DNA of 64,000 bases. Origin: Candidatus Bathyarchaeia archaeon. GTDB lineage: Archaea; Thermoproteota; Bathyarchaeia; Bathyarchaeales; DTEX01. The notes beneath the pieces are model-generated. The model was given only the letters and a program-made list of their open reading frames with translations, had not been told where the DNA came from and searched no databases. Location of the stretch: contig JAWBXB010000001.1 of NCBI GenBank assembly GCA_038868075.1, positions 66,872 to 130,871 of the forward strand, in the 5' to 3' direction. A program made the translations under genes and the position numbers. Positions 36,762-46,449 of the stretch are shown here, piece after piece. The number at the start of each line of letters is the position of its first letter. Position 1 is the first letter of the stretch.

Positions 36762-36879
36762 TGGTGGGCCGGGCCGGACTTGAACCGGCGACCTTACAGA
36801 GCCTTTTTTTGGGTTTTCTGCGCCTCCTGGATTTTTTATCCGTCAGGCAGACGTCCTAACCAAGCTAGACGACCGGCCC
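36762..36879 (-). tRNA. tRNA-Val (GAC) with two predicted introns
   Basis: Reverse strand: acceptor GGGCCGG (36879-36873) pairs with CCGGCCC (36772-36766), discriminator A 36765, encoded CCA 36764-36762. D arm GTCT/GGAC, anticodon stem TCTGC/GCAGA, anticodon GAC at 36844-36842, T arm GCCGG/CCGGC with loop TTCAAGT. Two inserts interrupt it: about 18 nt after the anticodon (36841-36824) and about 22 nt in the variable region (36815-36794). Removing both gives exactly 75 nt plus CCA with a 5-nt variable loop AGGTC. Both can form a 4-bp helix between 3-nt bulges (CCTG/CAGG and GCAG/CTGT). All-GC stems suggest a thermophile. A T run follows the gene. Confidence 0.88.
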
Positions 36880-37009
36880 TTTTCTTTTTCCCTTATCCTT
36901 TCAGCAAATTAATTTTTTGCTCTTCCTTAAATTATAAAGTTTATGTTTTCACCCTCCTTTCAAGTAGACTTTTAAGGATAAAATAAGCCTTTTTTAATGG
37001 AGGTTCTTT

Positions 37010-38600
37010 CTATTCCCGTTTGAAGCTGCTGTTAGAGAGGCTGGAACCTACTCGCTTATGAACGCTTATCATGATATTGATGGTGTTCCATGCGCTGCTT
37101 CCAAGGAACCCCTAACTGAGATTTTGAGATTTAAGTGGGGTTTTAGAGGTTATGTCGTATCAGATTATGGCGCTATAGAGATGCTTAAAACCTTCCATCA
37201 TGTTGCGGCTGACGAGATAGAGGCCGCTGTTCAAGCTTTAGAAGCCGGGATAGATATTGAGTTGCCTAGGGTCAAATGTTACGGCGAGCCGCTTCTTAAG
37301 GCTGTTAGGGATGGCATTATATCAGAGACTCTCATAGATGAGGCCATCTCAAGAATTTTAAGAGTCAAGTTTCTCCTTGGGCTCTTTGATAACCCCTATA
37401 TTAATGTTGAGGAAGCCGCTGGAGCCTTCGATAAAGCAGAGGATAGAGCCCTAGCCCTTAGAGCAGCAAGGGAATCGATAATTCTTCTCAAGAATGATGG
37501 AATTTTACCGTTAAAGAAGGATTTGAGGGCAATAGCAGTTATAGGTCCTAACACTGATACTACTAGAGGACTTTTGGGCGACTACAGTTACACAGTGCAC
37601 TTAAATTGCGAGGTTGACGCCGTTAAAATAGCTACATATTTGAGGCAATAAAGAATAAGATTTCGCCGTAAACTGAAGTATACTTTGCTAGAGGCTGCGA
37701 CATATATGAGCCCTCAAGGGAGGGATTTAAGGAAGCAATTGAAGCAGCATCAAAAGCAGACGTCATAATAGCTGTTATGGGCGAGAGATCCGGAATGTTC
37801 AGATTACCAGCCGTAACCGGCGAGGGAAGGGACCAAAACAGTTTATCCCTGCCCGGTGTTCAGGAGGAACTTCTTAAGGTACTTGGGGAGTTAGGTAAGC
37901 CGCTCATAGTTGTTCTTGTAAATGGCAGGCCTATAGCGGTTAAGTGGGCTGCTGAAGGGGCTTCAGCAATTATTGAGGCTTGGTTCCCAGGCGAGGAGGG
38001 TGGAAATGCTGTAGCAGATGTTCTCTTTGGGGACTATAATCCAGGCGGCAAGCTTCCAATAAGTGTTCCACAGGACGCTGGACAAATACCAGTTTACTAT
38101 AGTAGGAGGGCTTCATCATTTAGAGATTATGTTTTTATGAGCGCTAAGCCCCTATTCCCATTTGGACATGGATTAAGTTACACTCAATTCGAGTATTCAT
38201 CATTTGAGATAAAGCCGGAAAAAGTTGGTCCAGCTGGTAATGTCGCGATAAGCTTCGATTTAAAAAAATATTGGTAAATTCAAGGGCGACGAGGTAGCGC
38301 AACTGTATATCCGTGATCCAGTAGCATCAGTCTCTAAACCGATTAAGGAGCTTAAGGGTTTTTAAGAGGATAACTCTTGAGCCTGGAGAGAAGAAGAGGG
38401 TTACATTTATACTCTCAATGGATCAATTAGCCTTCTACGACCGCTACATGAGACTTATTGTTGAACCGGGACTTTATGAAGTTATGATTGGCAGCTCATC
38501 CGAAGATATAAGGTTAACTGGAAGTTTTGAGATCCTTGGCAACCCAAGGGTTATATCAGGTTTAAGACGAAAACTCTTTACCGACGTAATTATTAAATAG
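37010..38600 (+). pseudogene. Beta-glucosidase/xylosidase of family GH3, 5'-truncated and frameshifted
   Basis: The text starts inside the catalytic domain (PFEAAVREAGTYSLMNAYH), with the nucleophile motif VVSDYGAIEML, so about the first 200 residues are missing. The first frame breaks near 37650. The next piece has a TAA after KNKISP, then runs through MGERSGMFR, GQIPVYY and FPFGHGLSYTQFEY. An A7 run near 38268 and a T5 run near 38362 each shift the frame before the fibronectin-III end (KGDEVAQLYIRDP, then ITLEPGEKKRVTF). Four or more lesions: a dead gene for breaking down plant-type or oligosaccharide beta-linkages. Confidence 0.85.
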
Positions 38601-38618
38601 CTGAAAGAAAACTCCGGA

Positions 38619-39143
38619 TTAAATAAGTGTGTACTTTTTTGTTTTTATTATATAGAAGTTTGGTGATAATTGCATAGTTGAGTAAAGCTGCTTCTGCCTA
38701 ATACCCAATGCTATTTCTATGAATTCAGGTATAATCTTGTAAACCAACTCTGCCGAAGGCGTACCCCAGTATATTCCCAGACAGAAGGGATCAACATAAA
38801 CATAGAAATTCTGACCTTTATACTCAAAAAGGGATTTATCAGCATCACCATATTTAGGTTTATTTAGGATTTTAAATGGCCAGAGCTTACATGCTAAAGG
38901 CTTATTATTTTGTAGTCCGCATAATTGTTTCCCATTGGGAGCCGTGTATAAAAATAAACATGAGCCGTCCGGTCTCTTACCCATATAAAACTTGTTTAGT
39001 CCAGCTTTAGTAACCCCTACACCATACTTTTTAGTTATATTCAACCATTCATTAAATGTTAAGACTACCTCAAACTCTTTGCAGCACAGTCCACATCCAT
39101 TACAACGCCATGCATTCATGTAGCTCCAAGGTACGAAGATCAT
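38619..39143 (-). CDS. YkgJ-family cysteine cluster protein
   Basis: 174 residues. The opening cluster WRCNGCGLCCKEF and the later CGLQNNKPLACKLWPF are the cysteine pattern of the YkgJ (CxxCxxxCC) family, thought to bind zinc or an iron-sulfur centre. No catalytic role is established for the family. It is the first gene after the GH3 remnant and is convergent to it. Sequence looks intact. Confidence 0.85.
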   Translation of the reverse strand: MIFVPWSYMNAWRCNGCGLCCKEFEVVLTFNEWLNITKKYGVGVTKAGLNKFYMGKRPDGSCLFLYTAPNGKQLCGLQNNKPLACKLWPFKILNKPKYGDADKSLFEYKGQNFYVYVDPFCLGIYWGTPSAELVYKIIPEFIEIALGIRQKQLYSTMQLSPNFYIIKTKKYTLI

Positions 39144-39266
39144 TAGTGGATCCCTAGAGCCTTAATATCGGAAAAATCTAATAATGAGTATTTAATAAAT
39201 TTTTGTTTTTCACAGCCATCATATTCTTATTGAAATAGTTAAGAAGCATTAGCCAAGTGTTTAACC

Positions 39267-39758
39267 TCATCTTTTATAGAGGTATAAAGTGTGAGTTGGA
39301 AAACCCAAGAAGATGTTTTCACAGAAGCGCTCAACTTTAGCTGGTTTCCAACCTATTATTTCATAATCATGTGATACAACTCTTGCACCCTTTTTAAGCT
39401 CAGCCTCCAGCTTAGGTCTAACTTTCTCATTCGCGCTCGTTGTCAAATATAAGTAGACGACGTCAGCCATGCTTATATCAACATTAAAAAGATCATCATG
39501 TATTATTTTGACTCTATCCTGTAAGCCTAGCTCGATTACTTTCCTCATAGCTTGCTTGGCTAAGTCTTCCCTTAACTCCACGCCAATAGCTATTGCGCCA
39601 AACTCTTTAGCAGCTATTATAACGGGTCTGCCATCTCCAGCTCCCAGATCAACGAATATTTCACCTGGCTTTAATTCAGCCATTGTTAAAAGTCTCCGTA
39701 TAACTGATTCGGGAGAAGCCACAAACGGGGATATGAACAAACGATTCACCTCTCTCAT
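39267..39758 (-). CDS. SAM-dependent methyltransferase, aKMT-like protein-lysine methyltransferase
   Basis: 163 residues. The SAM-binding motif FVDLGAGDGRPVIIAA, then GVELREDL and a motif DDLFNVDISMADVVYLYL are followed by RVVSHDYEIIGWKP. The pattern and length match the small crenarchaeal lysine methyltransferase aKMT4, which modifies chromatin and other proteins. Assignment is by resemblance. It lies in a leftward run downstream of the Lhr-type helicase. Confidence 0.8.
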   Translation of the reverse strand: MREVNRLFISPFVASPESVIRRLLTMAELKPGEIFVDLGAGDGRPVIIAAKEFGAIAIGVELREDLAKQAMRKVIELGLQDRVKIIHDDLFNVDISMADVVYLYLTTSANEKVRPKLEAELKKGARVVSHDYEIIGWKPAKVERFCENIFLGFPTHTLYLYKR

Positions 39759-39801
39759 TTTTCAGTTTAAAGTAACTAGGATTATTTTTACCTTACGCTT
39801 A

Positions 39802-42708
39802 TCACCAGAATCTTCTTTTTAATGCTTCACGCTCAGCCTCAATTATTAATTCAAACAAGTTATCTGTAATTTTGTTCTCTTTTGATAATATTCCTTTAAC
39901 ATCGCTTAAACTAAGTCTCTTACCTGAGAGGACTACAGCTGCAACCTTACCGTACTTTGCAATCAGCTTCGCTGTTTCAATAGCCTCTTCTTTTAGATAC
40001 TCTTCATTTTTAGTTAGCTTCTCACCTTTCTTCTCAATTAAAGGATAAGCCTCATCCTCTTCAACCTCAAGTAGCCCAAGTCTAGGTGACCCACAGCTTG
40101 GGCAAATTGGTTTATCTGGGAGATCCTTAATTGCCATCATCTCGATGTAATCCCAGCAATCGGTGCAAACAAATGTTCTTGTCTCATCTAGAATCCTAGC
40201 TTTAGCCGACTCTATGAGAATCCTCCTCATCTTTTCAGGTGGTATGAGGTCGGTTTTCATGCTAACACGTTCTATTCCAACTCTAGCTATCGGCGTCGCC
40301 TCATCATGTGTTTCAACCCTAACAATATCTATCTCACCACGCCTCATCATATCAAAAACATTGAGTAGGTTTTTGATGTCCAAGTCTTTTGTGAAAACCT
40401 CTTTAAGAGCCTCATCATAGATCACTGTATCCTCAAAGCTCCTAATTAAATTCTTAAGGCTAATACTCTCGAAGTCAACCCGCTTCTGTATCGCGCCAAA
40501 TCTCCTGGCAACATGTATTAAGCGTCTCTTAAAGATGCCAGTTTTAACAACAGCCTTAGTGAGAGTTTCCCTAATAATACCTTCCTCTGAATTTTTGAGA
40601 TCAGAGAGTATGCTGATGACCACTTCAGGCTTAATCTCGCCCATGGTTTGAATAAATATTCTGTAAGGGTCATGCTGGACAACAATTGAATAGCCAGTTA
40701 ACTCAGATAATATGTGACCTAATATTTGGGCTAAAGCCCTATTAGTTAATGAACCAAAGCTACATTGTAGTATAATAAAGTCTTCCCACTCCTCGATGGT
40801 TATGCGCTTATCCGTTGGAACAGGATAACCCATCCTAACATGCTCAACTATCTCTGCTATAGTATCTAGGATAGTCTTTTTATCAGCCGGATATTTGCCT
40901 GAAAGCTCCTCAGCTATCTCATCTGGGCTGACGTTGGTTTTTAACCGTGCCTCCACAAAGCCTCTTATTTGACCCACCTCCTGTGCAACTTCGAAGGGCA
41001 CCGGAATCTCTTCACCAACCCAGCTTGGGATTGCACCAGTTGGGTCATTGACGGATTTCACATAGATCTTCTTGTCAGCCTCTATGTTCACTATTTTCCA
41101 TGGGCTCCCACGAATTATGAATTTAACTCCAGGCTTACCATACTCAGCTACAAAGGCTTCATCTAGGAGCCCAACAGCGGTATCCGTCTCCTTATCTATG
41201 ACGAGATAATGCTTCTCATCTGGTATCATCGATAAGTTCTCGAAAAAGTATTCGAAGAGAGCTTTCGTCCTGCGGGGCTTCAGGACAACGCCATCTTCAA
41301 ATGAAACCCAAGCAAGTCTTGGGAAGCGATTATGCATGTACTCTAAAACCCGTTTTATATCTTCTATCGTTAGATCCCTATAGGGGTAAGCCTTACTATA
41401 AACTTCATGTATCTCAGTAAACTCTAGACGCTTTCTCTTCATTAGGAACGCTGCTATTTGATGAGCCAACACATCAAATGGTTTCTCAGGTATATCTACG
41501 GGCTCAAGCTCCTCCTTATAGGCTTTTCTTCCAATAACCATAGCCTCCAGTGTGTCATCTGAGTCCATAGTTATTATCACGCCATTAGCCATACGTCCAA
41601 TTCCATGCCCACTTCTCCCTACACGCTGTATTAAGCGAGTAACCTGTCTTGGACTCATATACTGTATAACTAGGTCTATTCTACCAACGTCTATTCCCAG
41701 CTCAAGGCTGCTTGTGCAGACCAGACCGCGCAGTTCACCCTCCTTTAAACCCCTCTCAGCTGCAATTCTAGATGGTTTAGCTAACGAGCCATGATGAATT
41801 GAGACTGGAAAGTTCACATCCCATATCTTAAATCTGCTTGCTAAAATCTCCGAGATTGTTCGAGTATTCGTGAATAAAAGAACTGAATTATGCTTCTCGG
41901 TCAGCTGGCGCATTACACGGAGCCTAGCTGCAACCTCCGGATGAGTAAATAAGATTGAGGCAAGCTCATAATCCTGCGGTTCAGGCTTAGGATAAAGTAT
42001 CTGGAGCCTCATCAATCTAGCGACTGGCACGCGGACAATTTCAATCGTCCTATTGTTCCCCACAAGGAACTGCGCAACTTTCTCTGGCGTTCCAATTGTT
42101 GCTGAAAGCCCAATTATTTGGAAGTCTTTACCGGTTATAGCTCTAAGCCTCTCAAGGGCTAAAGCCAATTGGCTTCCACGCTTACTATCAGCTAGCTCAT
42201 GAACTTCATCAACAATAACCCATCTTACGGACTGGAGATGACGGCGCATAATCCAGCCAGAAAGTATAGACTGGAGGGTTTCCGGCGTCGTTATAAGCAC
42301 ATCAGGCGGACTTCTAGCCTGCTTTGAACGCTCATTTGCATCAGTATCACCATGCCTAACAGCCAACTTAATATCTAAGTTATTGCACCACCATTCTAAA
42401 CGCTCAAGCATGTCACGGTTTAAAGCCCTTAAAGGCGTAATATACAGAACTTTTATTCCTAGATCCCTCTTCGGCATATGAATAAGCATATTCAATATTG
42501 GAAGCATCGCAGCCTCAGTTTTACCGCTTGCAGTGGGCGATATTAATAAAACATTTTTTCCCTCAAGAATTAGAGGTATAACTTTTGACTGCGGTTCAGT
42601 TGGAGATTTAAAGCCCTTCTCCTCAATAAGCTTACGTATGGGACGGGCTAATAAATCGAATACGTTTCTCTTTACTGTGCGTAGTTGCTGCGTTTCCTCA
42701 GCCGCCAA
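39802..42708 (-). CDS. lhr: Lhr-type ATP-dependent DNA helicase (superfamily 2)
   Basis: 968 residues. Helicase core: Walker A SPTASGKTEA near residue 56, DEVHEL, GLSATIG, and motif VI RLIQRVGRSGHG near residue 365. A long central part is typical of Lhr-core proteins. The last 150 residues have a zinc site (CTDCWDY, then CPSCGSP) and a helical tail. Lhr enzymes unwind forked DNA or DNA-RNA hybrids in repair. The zinc-bearing tail is usual for archaeal Lhr forms. It is the first gene of a leftward pair with the aKMT-like gene. Confidence 0.92.
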   Translation of the reverse strand: MAAEETQQLRTVKRNVFDLLARPIRKLIEEKGFKSPTEPQSKVIPLILEGKNVLLISPTASGKTEAAMLPILNMLIHMPKRDLGIKVLYITPLRALNRDMLERLEWWCNNLDIKLAVRHGDTDANERSKQARSPPDVLITTPETLQSILSGWIMRRHLQSVRWVIVDEVHELADSKRGSQLALALERLRAITGKDFQIIGLSATIGTPEKVAQFLVGNNRTIEIVRVPVARLMRLQILYPKPEPQDYELASILFTHPEVAARLRVMRQLTEKHNSVLLFTNTRTISEILASRFKIWDVNFPVSIHHGSLAKPSRIAAERGLKEGELRGLVCTSSLELGIDVGRIDLVIQYMSPRQVTRLIQRVGRSGHGIGRMANGVIITMDSDDTLEAMVIGRKAYKEELEPVDIPEKPFDVLAHQIAAFLMKRKRLEFTEIHEVYSKAYPYRDLTIEDIKRVLEYMHNRFPRLAWVSFEDGVVLKPRRTKALFEYFFENLSMIPDEKHYLVIDKETDTAVGLLDEAFVAEYGKPGVKFIIRGSPWKIVNIEADKKIYVKSVNDPTGAIPSWVGEEIPVPFEVAQEVGQIRGFVEARLKTNVSPDEIAEELSGKYPADKKTILDTIAEIVEHVRMGYPVPTDKRITIEEWEDFIILQCSFGSLTNRALAQILGHILSELTGYSIVVQHDPYRIFIQTMGEIKPEVVISILSDLKNSEEGIIRETLTKAVVKTGIFKRRLIHVARRFGAIQKRVDFESISLKNLIRSFEDTVIYDEALKEVFTKDLDIKNLLNVFDMMRRGEIDIVRVETHDEATPIARVGIERVSMKTDLIPPEKMRRILIESAKARILDETRTFVCTDCWDYIEMMAIKDLPDKPICPSCGSPRLGLLEVEEDEAYPLIEKKGEKLTKNEEYLKEEAIETAKLIAKYGKVAAVVLSGKRLSLSDVKGILSKENKITDNLFELIIEAEREALKRRFW

Positions 42709-42807
42709 CTCTCGTCAACCACATTACCCAATAAAACTTAGAGAATAAAGGAATAGCTAATGTAAAAGTGTTTTGCTTGGGAAACCAGCCGCATATTGAT
42801 TGGCATA

Positions 42808-43494
42808 TCAAATTCCAGCCCAAATTGAAAATGCTACGTAGGCTGCAAACATTATGAGGAAGAGGGCGCTTGACAAAAGTATTGCTCGAAGAACCCTCTC
42901 ATTTAATATCCGTTTACCCTTATGGACGGAATAGCTTACCAAAGTGAACCATAAAAGGTCTGCGGATGCATGCCCGATCAAAAACAGTATGAAACCCAAA
43001 ATCCCAGCTATTGAAAATGAGTTCATTATCAGAATTAATCCAGTCGTCAACCACCATAAAAAGAAGTATGGATTCGAGCAGCTAGCAATAAAACCGGATA
43101 AAATTAGGTTATATAAAAGAAAATCCGTCTTCTCTGATCTGGAAACGAGGGAGGAAACATCAATAATTTTAATATGTAGGGAATCTTTAAGCATTTTTAG
43201 GCCCATAAACCCTAGTATAGCGCTGCCAGCATAACCCACAATAATTTTAGCTTCATTGGAGCTTAGTATGGGACCTGCGCCGAGAAATATTGCGGAAATT
43301 ATGATCCACTCTATTATGAAGTGTCCTAGGACAATTATAGGACCAACTATTCTACCGCCCTTTAAGGATTCTGAAACCACCAACGCGAAGACTGGACCGG
43401 GAACTAAAGCTCCGTATAGTGCTGTCATAAAGGATGCTGCTGCAATTCCCAGTACGTCGAGCACTTTAAAGGAACCTTCCTTCCAGTAGCTCAA
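42808..43494 (-). CDS. LysE/RhtB-family amino acid exporter
   Basis: 228 residues, six hydrophobic segments. The opening ASFMTALYGALVPGPVFALV carries the GxxPGP motif of the LysE family. These proteins export amino acids or related small molecules. It begins 3 bases after the ACT-type regulator gene, so the two are one operon and the pair probably responds to an amino acid. Confidence 0.87.
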   Translation of the reverse strand: MSYWKEGSFKVLDVLGIAAASFMTALYGALVPGPVFALVVSESLKGGRIVGPIIVLGHFIIEWIIISAIFLGAGPILSSNEAKIIVGYAGSAILGFMGLKMLKDSLHIKIIDVSSLVSRSEKTDFLLYNLILSGFIASCSNPYFFLWWLTTGLILIMNSFSIAGILGFILFLIGHASADLLWFTLVSYSVHKGKRILNERVLRAILLSSALFLIMFAAYVAFSIWAGI

Positions 43495-43496
43495 GT

Positions 43497-44000
43497 TTAG
43501 TATACTGAGACTTTTGAGACCCCTCTAATCTTTAGGAACTCTGGTATAAGCTCTCCTGGAACCTTAGTCTCAGCTATTAAGATGAGCTTCGGTTCGGGTG
43601 TAAGCTCCGGATCATCAACTATCGCCTGCCTTATACTTATGTTCTTCTGGGCTATTAGGGAAGCTGCAGCAGCCAAGATCCCAGGCATCCTAGCGTCAAC
43701 GGGTGTTATCTCGACAACTCCAAAGTTTAAGTATTTTGCTACATCACGTAATGATGAACCAGCCGGACTTATTCCGCTAAAAATGATTTTCAGCTCTGGG
43801 TTGCTTTCAATCATCTTTATTGTTTGGATAACCGTTCTCCTATCAACGCCAGCAACACGGCTTATCCTAACCACTGGTATAACTATATCGCCACAGTAAA
43901 TTTTTCCATTCCTAACGCTTAATCCATTTTTAATTAATATTTTTGCAACATTAAGTCTCTCAGGATAACCCTCTAAACACTTAGCTATTTTATCCCACAT
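43497..44000 (-). CDS. ACT-domain regulator of amino acid metabolism (COG2150-like)
   Basis: 167 residues. The first 70 residues hold a helix-turn-helix-like segment (RISRVAGVDRRTVIQTIKM). The rest looks like an ACT-type ligand-binding domain ending VPGELIPEFLKIRGVSKVSVY. The family is described as a predicted regulator of amino acid metabolism. It is directly upstream of the LysE exporter gene with a 3-base gap, so it may sense the exported amino acid. The ligand is unknown. Confidence 0.72.
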   Translation of the reverse strand: MWDKIAKCLEGYPERLNVAKILIKNGLSVRNGKIYCGDIVIPVVRISRVAGVDRRTVIQTIKMIESNPELKIIFSGISPAGSSLRDVAKYLNFGVVEITPVDARMPGILAAAASLIAQKNISIRQAIVDDPELTPEPKLILIAETKVPGELIPEFLKIRGVSKVSVY

Positions 44001-44144
44001 TACTGATCACTATCACTGTTGATCGCTCAGAACATTATATGCATAAGGATCCTTTTAATCTTTCCTAGCCGAAACAAAAATAAAAGGATAAACTTCCATA
44101 AATCGCTTAAAAATGTTCGGATAAAAATAAAACGTGAACAAAGC

Positions 44145-44153
44145 TTTTAAATA
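44145..44153 (+). promoter_or_regulatory. TATA box of the uS15-led superoperon
   Basis: TTTTAAATA lies about 50 bases before the TTG start of uS15, with purines (GAACAAAG) just upstream as BRE. GGAGG at 44184-44188 is the ribosome binding site, 7 bases before TTG 44196. Confidence 0.6.
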
Positions 44154-44195
44154 TATGCGTATCTTTTTTCAAAAGAGTTATTTGGAGGATGAACC

Positions 44196-44636
44196 TTGCC
44201 TAAAAAGGAGAAAGGACGCTCACATTCAACTAGACCTGTTGGTAAAAGGGCGCCAAGTTGGTGTAAATATACTCCAGATGAAGTTGTAGCCTTAGTTATC
44301 AAGCTTGCTAAGGAGGGTAATCCGCCAAGCAAGATAGGTGTCATACTACGTGACCAGTACGGTATTCCACTCGTTAAACCAATAGTTGGCAAGGGCATAG
44401 TCGAAATACTGAGGGAGAATGGTTTAGCTCCTAAGATACCTGAAGATTTAGAGAACCTCCTTAAAAAAGTCGCCCGCATATCTGCGCATCTACAGAAAAA
44501 TAAGAAGGATAAGCATAATAAGAGAGCCTTACAGCTGGTTGAGGCGAAAATCCATCGATTGTCTGAATACTATAAGGAGAAGGGAATATTACCATTGAAC
44601 TGGGAATATAAAACAGTAGTTGCCTCAATAGCTTAA
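44196..44636 (+). CDS. rps15: 30S ribosomal protein uS15
   Basis: 146 residues from a TTG start at 44196: MPKKEKGRSHSTRPVGK, then the archaeal N-terminal extension (PSWCKYTPDEV) and the S15 core (HLQKNKKDKHNKRAL, KIHRLSEYYKEKG). GGAGG at 44184-44188 supports the TTG. It binds 16S rRNA helices in the central domain. It leads an operon with the RecJ-like and Pcc1 genes. Confidence 0.96.
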   Translation: MPKKEKGRSHSTRPVGKRAPSWCKYTPDEVVALVIKLAKEGNPPSKIGVILRDQYGIPLVKPIVGKGIVEILRENGLAPKIPEDLENLLKKVARISAHLQKNKKDKHNKRALQLVEAKIHRLSEYYKEKGILPLNWEYKTVVASIA

Positions 44637-44649
44637 GCAGGAATCCCCA

Positions 44650-46110
44650 ATGAGAGATGAGATGCACCTAAACGATTTCATTAATGAAACAAAAAAAGCA
44701 GCTGAAGAAATTCTTGAGAATATAAACAGGGATAAAATAATACTTGTAATCTCACATATGGATGCCGATGGGATAGCTGCTGCTGGAATACTGGGTAAAG
44801 CCCTATTCAAAGCCGGAGCTAAGTTCTGTATTCGAATAGAACGATGGATGGATGAGAGAGCCTTACAGGAGGCAAAAATGCATATTGAAGGAGAAGGATT
44901 GCTGATTTTTACTGATATGGGAAGCGGGTACTTAGATATTTTAGGCACTAAAATAGGGGATAGACGTTTAATAATCCTTGATCATCACCAACCCATTGGA
45001 AAACCCAAAGAAAACTTTTTACAAGTTAATCCCCATCTTTTCGGGATAGATGGATCTAGAGACTTAAGCTCCGCTGGGATCTCGTATTTTGTAGCTAAAT
45101 CCTTAGATAAAAGGAATATTGATCTCGCATATCTAGCGGTTGTTGGAGCATTAGGTGACTTACAAGATAAGTATAGTGGGAGGAAGCTGGGCGGAGTCAA
45201 TGACCTTATTGTTAAAGATGCGATCGATTCCGGGTTTCTGAATGTTGAGACAGATCTTCTATTCTTTGGTAGAGAAACGCGCCCAATACATAAGGCATTA
45301 GCTTATGCGACGAATCCTTATATACCAGGAATAAGCGGTGAGGAGGATAAAAGTTCAGCCTTTCTTAGCAACTTAAATATAAAATTGAAAGAAAATGATA
45401 GGTGGAGAGCCCTGAGAGACCTCTCACAGGATGAGAAACGCAGATTATTCTCAGCCTTACACGATTATTTAATTTCCAAGGGATATAAAAGCGAGGTTGC
45501 CATGAATCTACTTGGTACAGCATATATTTTCACGAGAGAGAGACCTTGGACACCTCTCAGAGACGCTAGAGAATTCGCTCTCCTCTTAAATGCTACTGGC
45601 AGAATGAATGCATCCGGTTTGGGCGTGGCTGTATGTATGGGAGATAGGGGCGGAGCATATGAGGAGGCGCTTAAGATTCTAGAGGATTATAGGCAGACAA
45701 TAATGGGATACCTTATGTGGCTCGGCAAGAATCCGAATCGTATTGAGGAGTGGGAGAATATCTATATTCTTCATGGGGAGAAAGATATAGATGAACGGGC
45801 AATAAGCGCAATTTCAACTATTATATCGACTAATTTACCAAGGTCGGATAAGCCTTTAATAGCCTATTCATTCATACCAAAAGAGGGAGTGATTAAGATT
45901 TCTGCACGTGCAAGCGACTTTCTGGCTAAAGCAGGAGTAAATCTTGGGGAAATAATACGTATTGCCGCTGAAAGATGCTCGGGCATAGGGGGTGGACATG
46001 ATATTGCAGCCGGAGCCCAAGTTCCCTATGAGCAGAAAATGCAATTTCTAGAATACGTCAATTTGTTAGTGAAGGAGCATAGGGAGAGATTGCTGCAAAA
46101 TGAGGATTGA
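44650..46110 (+). CDS. Archaeal RecJ-like DHH phosphoesterase/exonuclease
   Basis: 486 residues. DHH-family motifs: ISHMDADGIAAA near residue 38, FTDMGSGY, and LDHHQP near residue 114. The DHHA1-type C-terminal region has GGGHDIAAGAQV. Archaeal relatives (GAN/RecJ-like) are single-strand nucleases that associate with the replicative CMG helicase. It follows uS15 by 13 bases and overlaps pcc1 by 11 bases. Confidence 0.92.
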   Translation: MRDEMHLNDFINETKKAAEEILENINRDKIILVISHMDADGIAAAGILGKALFKAGAKFCIRIERWMDERALQEAKMHIEGEGLLIFTDMGSGYLDILGTKIGDRRLIILDHHQPIGKPKENFLQVNPHLFGIDGSRDLSSAGISYFVAKSLDKRNIDLAYLAVVGALGDLQDKYSGRKLGGVNDLIVKDAIDSGFLNVETDLLFFGRETRPIHKALAYATNPYIPGISGEEDKSSAFLSNLNIKLKENDRWRALRDLSQDEKRRLFSALHDYLISKGYKSEVAMNLLGTAYIFTRERPWTPLRDAREFALLLNATGRMNASGLGVAVCMGDRGGAYEEALKILEDYRQTIMGYLMWLGKNPNRIEEWENIYILHGEKDIDERAISAISTIISTNLPRSDKPLIAYSFIPKEGVIKISARASDFLAKAGVNLGEIIRIAAERCSGIGGGHDIAAGAQVPYEQKMQFLEYVNLLVKEHRERLLQNED

Positions 46111-46363
46111 GGCAGAAATAACGCTTACATGTGACAATGAAAAGGAGGCTGAAGCAATTTCTATGGCAGTTTCACCAGACAATTTAGTGACACCTAAGGA
46201 ATTGATCATAGAAACAAGGATAATGGACAGTAATGTTATCACGCTCATAGAATATCAGGGAGAGAAAATCGCAACTTTCATATCAACTATGGATGATCTT
46301 TTAGATTGCATTTCAACAGCTGAGAGGGCCATCTCAGTAATAAATAAATCCATGCACTTTTGA
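46100..46363 (+). CDS. pcc1: KEOPS complex subunit Pcc1 (first copy)
   Basis: 87 residues. RIEAEITLTCDNEKEAEAIS and the end DDLLDCISTAERAISVINK match the small Pcc1 fold (beta-alpha-beta-beta-alpha). Pcc1 is the dimerising subunit of KEOPS, which makes t6A in tRNA with Kae1, Bud32 and Cgi121. It overlaps the RecJ-like gene by 11 bases, so translation is coupled. A second Pcc1-like gene lies at 50972. Confidence 0.87.
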   Translation: MRIEAEITLTCDNEKEAEAISMAVSPDNLVTPKELIIETRIMDSNVITLIEYQGEKIATFISTMDDLLDCISTAERAISVINKSMHF

Positions 46364-46449
46364 GATGCAAAAGGTTTTTTAGTCTCATCTAATTACTTCT
46401 CAAGAGAAAATATAGAGAGATAATAGTAGAGGAGAGAGGTGATAAGATA

